Positions 15,504-15,784 of a stretch of 15,784 nucleotides of DNA are shown in pieces. Position numbers and translations under genes: made by a program. The notes under the pieces were generated by a model. That model had not been told where the DNA came from, made no database searches, and was given only the letters and a program-made list of their open reading frames with translations. How positions within the stretch are numbered: position 1 is the first letter of the stretch; each line of letters opens with the position of its first letter. The DNA is from Candidatus Mesolinea sp. (GTDB lineage Bacteria > Chloroflexota > Anaerolineae > Anaerolineales > Anaerolineaceae), in the NCBI GenBank assembly GCA_003445715.1, contig DMCS01000035.1, positions 1 through 15,784 of the forward strand, read 5' to 3'.

Positions 15504-15527
15504 AGTTACCTTTGCGAGGGAACTTTT
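15502..15527 (+). terminator. Probable terminator hairpin after metH
   Basis: AAAGTT-A-CC pairs with GG-G-AACTTT around a 7-base loop (one A-G mismatch), ending in TTTT. It begins within the metH stop codon. The short U-run makes it modest. A second hairpin follows at 15538-15554. Confidence 0.4.
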
Positions 15528-15537
15528 ACAGGTTTGG

Positions 15538-15554
15538 CTCGTTTTATAAACGAG
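15538..15554. other. Perfect inverted repeat downstream of metH
   Basis: CTCGTTT-TAT-AAACGAG, 7-bp arms and a 3-base loop, lies in the 117-base gap between metH and the next lipoprotein gene. No T-run follows, so it may be a processing stop for the metH transcript or a regulatory site rather than a terminator. Confidence 0.35.
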
Positions 15555-15620
15555 ACACAAGCTTGCCCTTAAATTTGCGATGCTTACTTGCGGTACAATA
15601 GCGATTGGAGAATGTAAATA

Positions 15621-15784
15621 ATGAAGCATAAATCTGTCATATTGACCGTCTCTCTTTTTGTTGTCTTACTAATTTCAGCTTGCAATGGCAGTGCCATACC
15701 GAGCGTAACCCTTAGCCCTGACGAGCAAACTGCCGTTGTGCGAACGCTTACCGCAATGGCGCCCACGGAGCAGCCGGCTACCGC
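15621..15784 (+). CDS. Putative small lipoprotein, 5' end only
   Basis: ATG at 15621 opens a frame that is still open at the window edge (54 complete codons). It begins MKHKSVILTVSLFVVLLISAC, a lipoprotein signal peptide with an ISAC lipobox. The mature part (Ser/Thr/Pro/Ala-rich, with SPDEQTAVVRTLTAM) shows no known domain yet. GGAG lies 10 bases upstream and TACAAT at 15594-15599 could be its -10. The exported product's role cannot be told from this part. Confidence 0.6.
   Translation, partial: MKHKSVILTVSLFVVLLISACNGSAIPSVTLSPDEQTAVVRTLTAMAPTEQPAT

Noticed and set aside
1..15784. tRNA(Sec), other tRNAs, CRISPR arrays, insertion sequences
   Set aside because: No cloverleaf, regularly spaced repeat, transposase or terminal inverted repeat was seen on reading both strands; the island at 9881-11770 shows no visible att site or integrase.

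Overview
The window looks like chromosomal DNA from a member of the Chloroflexota, probably Anaerolineae. This is inferred from the style of the gene set: two LysM plus M23 envelope proteins, one of a variant M23 type I associate with this phylum, a small lipoprotein M1 peptidase, selA, and a cobalamin-dependent MetH with a Chloroflexota/cyanobacteria-like C-terminus. No rRNA or other phylogenetic marker is present, so the assignment is tentative. Most genes are of medium GC (60-base samples give 30-37 G/C), but a block at about 9881-11770 is clearly AT-rich (a 60-base sample at 11401 gives 20 G/C).

Layout. (1) 84-4808, cell envelope: a lipoprotein with LysM and a variant M23 domain on the plus strand converges on a membrane-anchored, multi-LysM M23 endopeptidase on the minus strand. 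A GC-rich hairpin between them can serve as terminator for both. A lipoprotein M1-type metallopeptidase lies upstream of the second gene, also on the minus strand. (2) 4898-9691, a tightly packed minus-strand cluster read right to left: a 137-aa four-helix membrane protein, selA (selenocysteinyl-tRNA synthesis), an M24 peptidase, tsaD (t6A tRNA modification), a 67-aa zinc-ribbon protein, and an OsmC-family protein. Stop/start junctions of -4 to +4 bases link the first four genes. A 16-base near-palindrome between the last two could be an operator. (3) 9700-9807: a dead fragment of the start of an SbcD/Mre11-like nuclease gene, interrupted by TAG and TAA. It contains what look like two leaderless-type -10 boxes that now feed the downstream operon. 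(4) 9881-11728, the AT-rich island on the minus strand: a HEPN-domain protein overlapping an unusual fusion of an uncharacterised domain carrying an S-C-x-G-H motif with a dinuclear-zinc aminopeptidase of M42/M20/M28 type. The fusion gene is broken by one base at a run of eight A. (5) 11979-15503, plus strand: full-length metH with its own promoter, followed by the start of a small lipoprotein gene that runs off the window.

The most novel content is the HEPN plus [SCxGH-peptidase] pair. It has the form of an acquired accessory or conflict cassette beside a deleted nuclease gene, but no function has been shown. The rest is housekeeping translation, one-carbon metabolism and envelope maintenance.
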